DNA of 64,000 nucleotides, taken from Siphonodentalium dalli (taxonomy: Eukaryota > Mollusca > Scaphopoda > Gadilida > Siphonodentaliidae). A model generated the notes under the pieces. That model was not told the origin of the DNA and made no database searches. It saw nothing but the letters and a program-made list of their open reading frames with translations. How positions within the stretch are numbered: the stretch's first letter is position 1; the number at the start of each line of letters is the position of its first letter. Shown here in pieces: positions 35,547 to 46,596 of the stretch. The stretch lies in assembly GCA_032622095.1 (NCBI GenBank), contig CP136067.1, positions 46,111,549-46,175,548 on the forward strand, given 5' to 3'. A program made the position numbers and the translations under genes.

Positions 35547-35852
35547 TATGTTGTGCCAGACAAAGAGTTGAAGTGGGCCAATAACGTAATTCCCGTGGAA
35601 CGCCGGGTACATCTGCCAAGCCATCTAATATATAAATGTGAAATGTTATTATTGAAAACTTCGTGAAGGTACAGTTGAGCAATTTTGTGAACTATTTATG
35701 TTAATTTTCCCAGAAGTGTTATTTCATTAAAGAAGTAAGTTTCTGAAATACCTCATTAAAAATTGGTACTCGGTAGAATAGAAAGAAATCTTCACTTCAG
35801 AAGTTCTGGCCATAGCCTGGTCTGTCATGGTGTCAATCTTTGAAAAGTTATT

Positions 35853-36480
35853 TCATCATCATTATCATCATGATATATTTCACGGAACGAGTCTGACCGA
35901 CTCTTAGTTCCGGTCCTTACATATTATACAATAACAATTGATTTACATGTTCATGTGAAGTCTGTTTGATATTTTATACTGGTGAAATGATAGTCCACTA
36001 ATTCCTTAAATTGGTCCAATGATTTGGCATTAACTATTTGGCTAGGAAGAGCATAATATTCCACACAGGTCGGATTCTCTGGGTGAAAAAGTACTTTCTT
36101 ATGTCTCTGCTACTGCGGTCGATCATAAGTTTTTGATCATGTCCCCTCGTTGATGTATAAGTCGCAGCAGGAAATAGCGTATCGTGGTCGATATTATAAT
36201 GTCCCATTCTTTATATTGACACCTCTATCAGGTCGCCACGAAGTCTCCTGTATTTTAGGGACATAATATCTAGAATAATGAGCCGGTGTTCATATGGATA
36301 TTTCCGCAGCCACAGAATCATGCGGGTTGTGCGTCTCTGTACACTTTCTAATGCCCTCGAATGTTTAAACAGGTGAGGGCTCCATATTCAGTGACCGTAA
36401 TCTATTATTGGCCGCACCATTGAAGAGTAAAGTCTCGTGAATTAGATTATTTTCACCGGAACTGAATCACATTCTCCTAA
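35853..36480 (-). pseudogene. CR1-like LINE: reverse-transcriptase C-terminal part and 3' end
   Basis: The minus strand reads RLYSSMVRPIIDYGH, a stop, then IWSPHLFKH, RALESVQRRTTRMI, SLKYRRLRGDLIEV, TRGHDQKLMI, RKYFFTQRIRPVWN and, after a one-base frameshift near 36060, YALPSQIVNAKSLDQFKELV, ending at a TGA near 35951. This order (xYGxxxWSPH, ALExVQRRxTR, LRGDLIEVxK, RKYFFxxRxxxxWN, LP) is the thumb and C-terminal region of CR1/L2/Rex-type LINEs. It has at least two in-frame stops and one frameshift, so it is dead. Downstream are a small stem-loop (GGAACGAGTC with GACTCTTAGTTCC) and a (TGATGA)n tail at 35853-35871. Confidence 0.88.
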
Positions 36481-36854
36481 TTGTATGTGTTTATCTGTTT
36501 TAGTTTTACGAAACTGTCCAGTGCCGTATTATCAATGGTGTTCTGTTACCTGTTTTGTTGAAGTGGGGCACCCGAGATAACCATTAAGAAACTTGGTCAG
36601 TTCGATAGGCAACATAGAAGGGTCAATCGTCATGGCCATGGAATAGCTCAAACCACTGGCGATTTAGTCATACTGGTATTGCATATCATACAGTCACCCC
36701 AGTGCTATAATGAGTCTTCCGTGGGCCCGGGATGGAACTCAAGAGCAAATGTATTTTTTATACACAATAAATGAGACCCTTGTTTAGTTATTGGCATAGT
36801 TATCTGCACAGACCAAAATCAGAGCAAACATTTTCCTGCCATGATCTGATTTAA

Positions 36855-37366
36855 GGCACGGGTGGCGTTCGTTGCAGAAATATTCATATTTGTTCAAATC
36901 GCCATCAACAGAAGGAATATTAAAATATATATAGTTTTGTTCATATGCCAAACATAATCAGCGCGTAAATAGTATATTGTCGTCAAGACTATACGATGGT
37001 GTACAGAAACAAGAGCCTGCTCGTGTTACAAAAGTTGTGCTTCTGTTTACATAACACAGCGCAATTCTATTGGTTAATCACACAAAATGATATAATCGCT
37101 CTTTATTATTTCCATATCAGAAAACAGTAACAAACAACGCTCTTTATGTTTACCATATCCGGATCTAAACAAAAGCCAGGTAACGTAACGTTTTTTGCTT
37201 TTGTTTACATAACAAAGGGAATTGACAATAACATACTGTTTATGCCATATTTCTGATTGGTATAAGAACACGGTCTGTCTATATTTTACTATTCTTTCTG
37301 TTTATGGCGGTTTTTGACGGAGGTGAATATTTTAACAGCATACCCACCACCAACGCCGCCTGTGTC
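36855..37366 (-). mobile_element. TTAA family-5 element, copy 2
   Basis: Inverted copy of 13223-13737, similar along the whole length. TTAA at 36851-36854 is intact; the other flank reads TTTA. Terminal text GGCACGGGTGGCG and CGCCGCCTGTGTC are imperfect inverted repeats. A frame starting MTEVNILTAYPPPTPPVSL is similar to MTEMNILTAYQSPTPPVSL in copy 1. Confidence 0.75.
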
Positions 37367-37379
37367 TTTACTAGTAAGT

Positions 37380-38319
37380 CAGTTTAGTTCTATTGGCTCA
37401 CTTCATATCTTTTCAACAATGTTAGGACAGGGCTGTACCTCATTTGGTGTCTGTCCTTGCTTCATTTTCACCACGAGAGGTCAGCGTTATTTTTGCAAGC
37501 AATTGTAATTTCTCGAATATTGAATTATGTAGAAAACTCCAGATTAATACGTCATTATTAATGCATTACATTGCAACTGCGGGTCCCACTGCGTCATCTA
37601 ATATGGTGTTGACACATTAAAGTGTAGTACAAGGGGCTCACAAAACTAGATGAGGCACATAGCAATATAAAATTGGTTCCAATGATTATGTGATGTACAG
37701 GTGTCGTAAGTTGGTGAAGTGACCCCTCAAGTTCATAAAAGCATTATATGCATCAAATAAGCCCATCAGATTGAGGAAATCATCTGTTACATGTATCTTC
37801 AATTCTACAATATGCAACAGTTTGTTGTGGGAAAACTTTTATTTGTTGTTAGCCAGAGGGTGGGAAGATGTTGTTTTCAAGGTAAACATTTAAACCAATT
37901 AATCTGCATCACGGAAGACCTATACATTGGGGAAAAATTCACGTTGTTGGTGGAAACGTGAAGCTCTGATGTTGATGGTAATCGATGTTTGCAGGAATCG
38001 CGAATAACATACTCTTCCACAATTATCCCTCAGGCGTGGGATGTGGAAACCAGCTCTTCCGATATGGTGTCCATCGTTAGCCGGAACTGAATCACATTAT
38101 CCCAATTATAAGTCTGTTTATGTTCTAGTTTAATTAAACTGTTATGCATATTATTAGCAATTGTATTATGTCGCCTGTTTAATTGTTCAGTTAGGCCCCA
38201 AGTGGCCCCAGCCGTACAAGTGTAGTAGCTGATCGAGGATCCAGTAGTTGATAAAGCACTCACTTCCTTTGGAGCTCAAATTGTAAATCTATATTTGCGA
38301 ATGTCTGTCTGTGTCCTAT
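37380..38319. other. Unassigned; repeat shared with 36457-36590
   Basis: 38087-38215 shares ACCGGAACTGAATCACATT-like text, TTAGTTT-like text and a GTTGAAGTGG/CCCAAGTGGCC motif with 36457-36575. It therefore probably belongs to the same degraded LINE or to a gene copy. A 77-codon minus ORF (38030-38263) covers it. Confidence 0.35.
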
Positions 38320-39299
38320 AGAAATTAACGGGGGACCATCTAGATGGATCCAAAGTGGTCTAGCATTTGTTACTTTTACGAGGACGATAATGGTGCAGGT
38401 TAACATTTTCTAAAGTGACATTGTTGGTGTCAAGGACAGAACAGTGGGGGGGGGGGCAACACAATCAATGACATTTTTGTCGCCGATATCCACCAAACTT
38501 ACATATAATCATCTGCATATGAGTCTAATAGTGTGGTTTATAGACCGCAAATTAGTGTCGTTTGGATCAGAGATTGTGGGGGGGGGGGTCACTAAGTCTG
38601 ATAACATGTGATTATATCCGCCGATATCGACCAAACATTGTAAAACCAACTGCACGATGTGAGAAGTATAATGGTGTGGTTTAAAGATGTAAAAAGTGGC
38701 GCGGTTTGAGTCAGGGCTGGGCATCAAACAGAGTCGACGATATCCACCAATCTTATAAATAGTCATCTCCATGAAGTCTAATTGTGTGGCTTAAAGATGT
38801 CAACAGTGGCGCCGCTTTGTCGGGGATAGTGAAGGGGAGGGGCACCGACATTGAAAAACATATATTTAACGCCGATTTCCACAAATTGACACATTATCGA
38901 CGGTCTGTCACAGCGGAGAAATACAGCTGGGACACAAATAGTCGTACCGATGCACAACTTTATTTCCGATTATATACAAATGTGAAGTTAGCAAACTCTG
39001 AACCCAGGCGGACTAACATCGCCACACCCGGGCCAGTAAAATACGAGCATATGGTTGTTACATATTTAAAGGTATCATTCGCAAATATCTACTCTCCAAT
39101 CCACAAGTTCCCTCTCTCAAATTGCAAGTCCCTTTCTGACCAATTTGGTTCGTATTTTAAACCAATTGCTCAAAACGTGATTATACAGAATTGCTTATTG
39201 CCAATTAAACATGGATATTCGGGTGACAAGTCAACTATCTCGATAGCATGCCATGTGTACCACATATATTACCTCTTGTTTCATATTTAGATAATTGTC

Positions 39300-39740
39300 G
39301 TTGTGACAGAATATATATATATATTCATGTGCAATTCTACATGCACGCATAATCCACTAAATGCTAATAATCATGGCAGTCAACACACGTGCTTCTGTTA
39401 TGGAGATTTGATATATGCTGGATGGAACGCTTGACATTACACAAGCTGTGTATTAGTTGGAATTCAGAATAAAATGACCACCGGATGTCACTGTGACTTT
39501 GTGTATCTCAATGTGCAATTCTACTCCGCATTCATAATCCACTAAATGCAAATTACGCCCCAGCAAGCCATACCGGACTTTCATTATTCGCAGGCGGTAA
39601 TTAGTTGTTTATGTGTATAATGTCATATATGCTGATAGGTATGACATTCCACAAGTCGCGTTGCAGTTCGAAATCACAATGAAAATTACCACCGAATGGA
39701 AGTTTGCGTTCCAAGAAGAAATTAACTCTGCCCTGCTGAT
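39300..39740. repeat. Two diverged tandem copies, about 180-bp period
   Basis: GTGCAATTCTAC followed by GCATAATCCACTAAATGC-type text occurs at 39330 and 39511. Each copy continues to a GACATTACACAAG/GACATTCCACAAG motif and AAAATGACCACCGGATG/AAAATTACCACCGAATG. Confidence 0.65.
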
Positions 39741-39896
39741 ATCACTTTGCAACACTACTCCATCATACGAGGATTTTAATCGTGTTGTCTAAAGACGCCA
39801 CATTGGTTCAGTTTCGAATTGGGGACGGGAGAGATACTAACGTCTATATGACTGGTTTAGTCGCCGGATTCCACCAACGTGATTCATCTCTGTGAT

Positions 39897-40174
39897 CAAC
39901 ATACACTCGCCGCAATACGCACATACTCGACCTATAAAGTGAAATAGGTACATAATGTGATTATCTAATGCTGAAATAAGCAGATAATGGAGTCATACCA
40001 GTTACTTCGTTTTATTCTGCTTAGAATCGTCACATTATGAGTCGACAGTGTGACTAAAACGCTCTCATTTTAAGTACATTGTTGACTCAAAATGAGGCGA
40101 TTATAAACAGATTATCTACCTAAAACAAGTGTTATTATAAGCGGACAGTGTGCGGATTTTCGGAGATCAGGCTG
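39897..40174 (+). mobile_element. 7-bp-duplication element, copy 5, internally deleted
   Basis: Starts CAACATACACTCGCCGC and ends GAGATCAGGCTG. The middle (the GGGCCACAGTG section) is missing, giving 278 bp. The flanks CTGTGAT and CCATGAT agree at five of seven bases. Confidence 0.75.
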
Positions 40175-40818
40175 CCATGATACGAGGAATATAATGTGGT
40201 TTAAAGAAACGAATGTGACCATATTCGAGTAAGTGATGTGGAGGAGAGGGCACAAAAGCATTGTATCGCCAAACTGATATAATCATCTATACATGTAATA
40301 TAATGTTGTGGGATTAAAGTCCGCGTCGTAGGGACAAGGGCTTGGGACAGGAGGGCACCATAATTCCGGGATAAAACACTGTACCGCCAATTACCAAAAT
40401 TATATATAAATGTAGGTACCCCTTGAGTCTAATTGTATGGTTAAAAGTTGGTAGAGCGGTGCAATGGTCAGTTTGTTTTACCTGTAAATTGCAGTCCATA
40501 TCATGGATATGGGTCGGGGAAGCGGCACACAAATTGATAAAAACTCTTTGTCGCGTATTCTCATTAAATATGTAGTTATATCCACTGCAATGAATATATA
40601 GTATGAATCAAATATGTATCCATCGCGCACAGGGCCGGGATGTAGTGAAGAGCACTTTAATTAATAAAACTTTTAATCCAAATTTTTCCCCAAAATGATA
40701 AGAAGAATCTATGAAACATATTGGAAACCGAATGGTGTAGTTTACATTTTCCGAAGTAAAGAGGCACCATTCGGGCATCAATATGGATACAAAACGATTT
40801 ATTTTACTAAATTGTATA

Positions 40819-41546
40819 CCTTACTCGTATTTAAATTCGCGCAGTACTATTTTTCGCTCAGTTTTGAATTCGCGCATTTTGAATTCGCGCACCGTGCTGC
40901 GCGAATTAAAAACTGACAAATATATTTTCGTAAAAGACTTTATCTGATGACGGTTTCAGTTCTTAATCATTGCCGAAGGTACGTGTGTATATTAAAGACC
41001 ACCACGACGAAAATTAACATCGAGCAGATCGGTACTGCATCAACATTTTTGTTGATATATGGGTGGTTGTATGCTGAAAACAATTATTCTGATATACAAA
41101 TTATTAAGGACATCATTGAAATTAACTCGAAAGAAGAAAAACAACAACCGCGTATAAGCGGCTGACTTTAGAGAAAATTATTATTTAACCCAGGCTGCAT
41201 GCCCACGTTGTCACTTCAGTTTGGGGATATGCATTGATATATGATTTTGTGTCCCTTCGCACGGGAATGTGTATATTTCTTACAAGCATTGCAACATCGA
41301 TGATTATACCATGGTTTACATATGAATAATGGTGTAGATAATTCCTACCCGCATGTAAAATAATAGCATGTCTATATTCAGTCCAACCTTCCGCAATGTT
41401 TGTAACTCAATAACAGAAATTGCCCTCTGAATTTCCCTGTGGTTTAGTATAAACTCAAGGAGTCGTACTATTTTCGCTCAGTTTTAAATTCGCGCACCCA
41501 CCGGTGCGTGAAATATAGTACTGCGCGAATTTAAATACGAGTAAGG
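40819..41546. mobile_element. 728-bp element with CCTTACTCGTATTTAAATT ends
   Basis: The ends CCTTACTCGTATTTAAATT and AATTTAAATACGAGTAAGG are perfect inverted repeats that continue with CGCGCAGTAC. Subterminal CGCGCA motifs and a TTTTCGCTCAGTTTT motif also occur at both sides. A 72-codon ORF (40947-41165) has no known motif. Target duplication not resolved. Confidence 0.8.
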
Positions 41547-41976
41547 CAGGCGTTTTGTGGGTACGATGAATCAAATGGTGTGGTTTAAAGTTTCCAAAAA
41601 GCGAGATGCCGTCCAAGTCAGAAATGAAGGTCGGGTTAGGGTGAAATCGGTATCTCCATGATACGACGTATTTATGCCATCCAATCTATTCAAGGGAAAC
41701 GTACTATCGTATGGTGTATTAGTCTCTTGGGATTGGGTTTGGTCGCAAGACAATACAAGTTATGAATACGGGATAATCTTTGTCGTTGATAAATAATGCA
41801 AGTTTATTCAGGCAAGTTCATATCTATATGTATCAACTAAATAGAACTCATATAACACAGTTTGGTTCCTTTTTAACCCGGGATATGTCGCATAATTATG
41901 TCCCTATCAGGAACGCATACACTCCGAAAATAAGTGAGATCACTAACTCGCGGTGAATCCGCCATTTGGTCTCCGG

Positions 41977-42452
41977 ATGTCAATGTTAAGAAGTAGCATC
42001 TATTTTTAGCATATGGCTCCAGTCTGGGAATTCCCAAATTAAAATGGCAACAGTTCGTTACCGAATCGCAGGTGCGACAACTTCATAAAACTAATTAAAC
42101 AATCACCCTGGATACATACAATACGTAGGTTTCACGCAGTAGATGGATTGAGTGTATCACGTATATGTTTTTGCGTTATTTTTTTTTATCGCAAATACTC
42201 GCTATATATCAGTAAATTATGGGAAGTTCGTTGACAAAAGAGGGCGTCCATCGCTTAAACGTCTGAATGTCCACATCGTCACCAGATCCTAACTCTGCAT
42301 GTAGATGACATGGCCACAAAACATTTCTTAAACCCATAGTTGCACTCAGAATAACTGAAATTAAGCCATAAAATGCTGATAAAAACATGCTCGCACTCAG
42401 CTGTCGAATGTTTACAAATGGATGCTACTTCTTAACTTTGACCTTTTACCGG
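41977..42452. mobile_element. Possible inverted-repeat element, about 475 bp
   Basis: GTTAAGAAGTAGCATCTATTT near 41990 is matched in reverse by ATGGATGCTACTTCTTAAC near 42417. The repeat extends outward with CCGGATGTCAA and TTGACCTTTTACCGG. No target duplication is clear. Confidence 0.45.
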
Positions 42453-44510
42453 TGGGTTGGGTAAAATGCTAGGAATCGTACCATATGGAACCATCGGCCA
42501 TCTTGAAAATCGCGAACCAGTGACAAGGCTTACGAAAAGTATAAACAAAACATGCATTGAATTTTATTGCTAGTGTCAGAGCCTGACTGAATAACATCCG
42601 CGTTGAAGTACGCGCATACCTGTTAATGGCAAGCCAGAGTCATTCTTGAGTTGACAGTAACTGTCAACAAACTGTTGACGCCGTTGATTTTTTTCAAAAG
42701 CGCACGAGCCATTAGCTGTGTTCAGTTGTATCGATTTTATACCTAAAGTGTCGTCACAAATACTTTCTGAGTATCATGTCCACATTTTCGAGCAGTGATA
42801 CATACGTGGTGTTTCAATCCATTGAAAGTCAGGATTCTGTCGGTACTTCCAGTCCACGATAACGCCTTCGATCTTGTTGATTCATTATAAATGCAATCTC
42901 TATTGTTCATGTTTATATAATAAAGATTCATCTCTCTGGTTGAATCAGGTTGAATTAATTTTAATATTCCAGGGAGCCCATGAATCAACTATGGCTGCGT
43001 CCCTGGTGGCAAACTGTGGTCATCTCCATGATATTGGCAATAGTAGTTAGAGCGGCTCGTGGGCGTCAATCGTAAAATTGGGCATAAGTGTATTTTGAGT
43101 ATGATAGTTCTTTAGTACTATATATTTGAGAGTCGTTGATAAAAATGGGCGTAAGTATATTTGGAGTGTCATTGATAAAAATTGGGAATGGCTTAACCAA
43201 ATTATTTGCGTTCAGACAGGCTTTGACATTAGGGTTACCTGTATTGTATTAAGTAAATACATCGCATTCACTACCACCAAAACTACAGACACCTGTAAGC
43301 ATTTGAATTTCTATATCACAGGAGGTAAAACCTCTGACCAAGTTCATCGACGGCATACAGTTCCTATTGTATACCAATTGATTAATTGTTCTGATAATGG
43401 TCTTTATACACTTACACGCTCGGAACACATTATTCACTGACCATCAGGTGTTTTGTATGAGATTATTATCTCATACAGCGGAATCTGGCGAGGTTTGCCG
43501 AATGATATGCGCCCGTTTCAGCTAAATCCACATTAAGCATTTAATTTTGAATAAGGTTGATTTTGTTTTTCAAATTGAATAGTGTTGCTATGGCGAGGCT
43601 GGTCGAAGAAGAAAAATAAATTCGTTTTATTAATTTGTCAATTCTATTCCAACATGGCGGCCACCACTGGGGCCCATAGGTTTGAATCGCCCTGATGTAA
43701 ACACATTTGTTCATGTTGACGGAGTATAGAAATTAGTGACGTCACAAATATACTTGCGTCGCTTACGCAATACCGTAAAACAACTCTTTGGGTTGTGATT
43801 AACCTGAGCGTTTACAGAATACATGTTCGAAAATGTATGTGGTCATCTTATCACGTGATCATGTGATATTAAATATTTAAACACTTAAGCTCTGTATACA
43901 CAATACATATCGCATCTGCAGCAATAACATGCTGACATAGGCTGGATACTTTCGATGCAGCGCATAAAGCGATAACGATGTGGAACGGGTAGATGTGTCA
44001 CATTGACCGGTAACCTTTCACTACGATTTACTCACTCAAAGGTTGGTTAATTCAATGAAATTACAGTTAGCTATGCATTAATCTATTTATTGAAGATTTC
44101 ATGGGCAAATATCATAGATAAAGTTGTCATTTAAACCCAAGATTTATGTTCAAATTATCGAGGCAGCTTCTAGAATTAAATCCATGGATGATTTAAAGTT
44201 GCAGTATGTAAACATTATGACCGCGTTAATTGCTTTCGATGTTTGGGTATACTGAACAATGGCTGGGTCATGCACTCTTGGCGGGAACACAATACCTCCG
44301 ATTTTTTATCCGCATTTAGAAGCTTTCTGGTGTGGTGAATGAGGAACCTGCAGTAATATAGTTTTTTGTAATAATTTGAAGGATTTGTTGTTTTAACGGA
44401 ATTCTGAGACGGTTCATTCATGTAAGCAATATATTTTATATTATAATTTATATTTAGTGGTAATAATATGATCTTGGTTGTGTTACTATTTTTGACTATG
44501 TTTTCTTGTA
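42453..44510. other. No gene recognised
   Basis: ORFs of up to 104 codons (43126-43440, plus) lack motifs. A YY1-like AACATGGCGGCC sits near 43650, in a short GC-richer patch. Confidence 0.4.
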
Positions 44511-44511
44511 A

Positions 44512-44660
44512 ACTACTAGCTGTGGTACCCGGCGTTGCTCGGGTAAAGATTGGAAACAACTTGAAGTGTTTTGACCAGTAGAGGGGTAATGTCGCAAGAG
44601 CTATACTCGACCTTCTCTCTCTCTCTCTCGCTCTCTCTCTCTCCCTCTCTCTCTTATACA
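44512..44660 (+). repeat. ACCCGGCGTTGCTCGGGT motif and (CT)n microsatellite
   Basis: CTAGCTGTGGTACCCGGCG then TTGCTCGGGTAAAG (44517-44550) is a small hairpin motif that I associate with the termini of invertebrate retroelements. It is followed by about 45 bases of CT repeats (44612-44655). The arginine/glutamate-rich minus ORFs here come from the microsatellite. Confidence 0.5.
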
Positions 44661-45114
44661 ATAGGAACTGTATGCTGTCGATGAATTTGGCCAATGACTG
44701 CTATTGTATCTTTTGACAGATATGCGTGCGCAGACTTGTTTGATGTTCGCTATCGCATTACTATGTTTTAATAGCCGAGACTTCACTTCTCGTCTGACTC
44801 TCTTACCGACAAGACCTGTTGATTCCCTGTCCACACAGTGTTTCTCCGGCAGACTATTTCACCTACATAAAGTTATCAAACATACGTACTTCTGATCAGA
44901 ATTGACAATGACGTCAATACAGGACATATTTTAGGTTATAAGGAACATTTGTATAAAGGAAAGCCATATACCGAGATATTTTAGTCAAGTATAAATGAAG
45001 CACAAGAGTCAATTTTCGCCGGGGTCAGCTCAGTACACAATCGGCACGAAGCCGGATGTCAACTCAGTACACAGTCGATTTAATCATGTCACCAGGTTAC
45101 ACATATCTATATAA

Positions 45115-45460
45115 TAGAGTATGCATATTGAAATCACTCATAATTGCATTGACATTTGGATAGGTAGGTTGTATTGTAGCCAATGTGATAAATTTGTAAC
45201 CAGTACAAACAACATGAAGAGACGTTGTGAACGACTGCCTGAACTAGTGAACTAGTCCACCAATTTCCCTTGTTTCTGTCCTATATACTAGAGTGTGCAT
45301 ATTGAAATCACCCATAATTGCATTGACATTTGGATAGGTAGGTTGTATTGTAGCCAATGTGATAAATTTGTATCCAGTACAAACAACACGAAGAGACGTT
45401 GTGAACGACAGCCTGAACTAGTCCACCACTTTTCCCTTGTTTCTGTTCTATATAAATATA
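45115..45460 (+). repeat. Tandem duplication of about 178 bp upstream of a C2H2 ORF
   Basis: The block starting GTATGCATATTGAAATCAC (45119) is repeated from GTGTGCATATTGAAATCAC (45293) with very few changes. The second copy ends in TTCTATATAAATATAGG, a TATA box for the next ORF; in the first copy the same place reads CCTATATACTAGAG. The difference in length comes mostly from an 11-base GTGAACTAGTC-type insertion. Confidence 0.85.
45448..45460 (+). promoter_or_regulatory. Putative TATA box
   Basis: CTATATAAATATA lies about 50 bases before the ATG at 45503. The sequence is a strong TATA match and sits at the end of the tandem duplication. Confidence 0.55.
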
Positions 45461-45502
45461 GGTGCATAGAAGAACGCTCGATTTCACTGATTATATAGGA
45501 AA

Positions 45503-45655
45503 ATGAAGTATCAATGTGAAGAGTGCTTAAGTGTCTATGCTTGGCAAGATAGTTTGAAGCGTCATCTCAAAGTTAAACACACTTCTTCAGAACAACAACA
45601 ACAACATCAGCCACAGCAACAACAGCAGTATCATCAGCCACAACAACTGGAATAA
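45503..45655 (+). CDS. Small C2H2 zinc-finger protein with glutamine-rich tail
   Basis: A 50-codon intronless ORF. Residues 5-26 form one C2H2 finger: Cys5, Cys8, His21 and His26 (C-x2-C-x12-H-x4-H) with an aromatic Tyr12 and Leu18 in the usual places. Residues 31-48 are almost only Gln, His and Pro, encoded by CAA/CAG/CAT repeats. Role unknown; a DNA- or RNA-binding accessory protein is the natural inference. It has its own TATA box and a TAAAATAG stretch at the stop. It faces another C2H2 ORF (46597-47231) across a repeat-rich gap. Compact, single-finger ORFs with close promoters occur in large DNA transposons (Polinton/Maverick) and in small DNA viruses, but no hallmark gene of either is here. 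It could also be the first exon of a host gene. Confidence 0.5.
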   Translation: MKYQCEECLSVYAWQDSLKRHLKVKHTSSEQQQQHQPQQQQQYHQPQQLE

Positions 45656-46097
45656 AATAGTCACTGTCTATAGAGAAGTATGACCTTGTACGTAATTAAT
45701 AAAGCGCGTTATCGAGTCTATTCATTCTCAATAATAGATGGTCATTTAGTCAAAACAGTATGGTGTCCTTTATCCCCCACATATTGGAGCCACACATTAC
45801 TTGATGTTCTCTTATACAGTTGTATGTCAATTATCAGTGGAGTGTCAGTGTACTTCATTGTGAATTAAATCACTCTGGGTTATTTGACTATAAACTATAA
45901 ACCTGTTACACCACAGCCGAGGGTTATTGTAATTTAATGAAAATGTCACACAGAGGTACGCCATCTTGATTGCTTTCAAAAATAGCGCAACTTACCTGTT
46001 GGTAATTACTCATACGAATGAAGAGCGTTTAACTGATACGAAATTACTACACGAATGAACTGAGTCTTAACATTTATATTTCACATCTTTCTTAAAT

Positions 46098-46440
46098 GTT
46101 CCAACACATACAGACATATACATAGTGTTATACAGTCTTATATGTACACACGATACGACACCATTAAAGGTGGACAATACAATCACGATGTGACAACATA
46201 TACAGACATAGGCATAGTGTTAGGCAGTCTTCTATGTACCAACGCTATGACATAATCAAAGGGGGATAATATACGCAAGGTGTGGAATATTAAAGTGACA
46301 CGAGGTAAGGGACGTTATGTAATGTTGGTGTGTGAATATTAAAGGAGCACAATGCGCTCTAAAGGGACACACGGCACTCATTATGAATGAATTTTAAAGA
46401 AACACAATACACACGCAGTGGGTGAAAGTTAAAAAGACAC
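46098..46440. repeat. Intergenic direct repeats between the two C2H2 ORFs
   Basis: ACAGACATATACATAGTGTTA is followed about 92 bases later by ACAGACATAGGCATAGTGTTA (near 46109 and 46201). Downstream, the motif TTAAAGNNACAC recurs near 46290, 46339, 46359, 46394 and 46429. The spacing is irregular, 20-50 bases. Confidence 0.6.
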
Positions 46441-46585
46441 TGAACAATATTTAAACTTCAAATTTTAGGGCTCTTAATGTACCATTTATGTATCGTTTCT
46501 CGCTCTACAATTCCCAATAATGCACGAACTCTCCCCTCCCCACGTATAGATATATAACGAAGACGAGAATAACATGTTGATGAAG

Positions 46586-46591
46586 TTTATT
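46586..46591 (-). terminator. Polyadenylation signal
   Basis: AATAAA on the minus strand lies 5 bases after the TAA at 46597 of the frameshifted C2H2 gene. The tight spacing supports that TAA as the original stop. Confidence 0.6.
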
Positions 46592-46596
46592 GAAAT

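Larger units (their letters stand above)
38320..41760. repeat. Old tandem-repeat field, about 120-bp units, with insertions
   Basis: A unit with GTGTGGTTTAAAGATGT, a poly-G stretch plus CAC, CGCCGATATCCACCAAACTT and ATCATCTGCATGAGTCTAAT recurs, diverged, at 38476-38850 (three units), 39760-39890, 40180-40600 (about three units) and 41565-41690. The field is interrupted by a different tandem pair (39300-39740), a 7-bp-duplication element (39897-40174) and an inverted-repeat element (40819-41546). ORFs such as 38784-39290 (168 codons) look like chance products. Confidence 0.65.

Noticed and set aside
38784-39290. A 168-codon ORF, the second longest open frame
   Set aside because: It begins inside diverged tandem-repeat units and shows no motif. 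Open frames of this size can arise by chance in such repeats.
43640-43690. CpG-type promoter around AACATGGCGGCC
   Set aside because: A single YY1-like site in an otherwise AT-rich stretch; no first exon or downstream coding sequence was found.
44215-44834. ORFs of 159 and 77 codons with long Arg/Glu runs
   Set aside because: The runs are translation of a (CT)n microsatellite on the minus strand.
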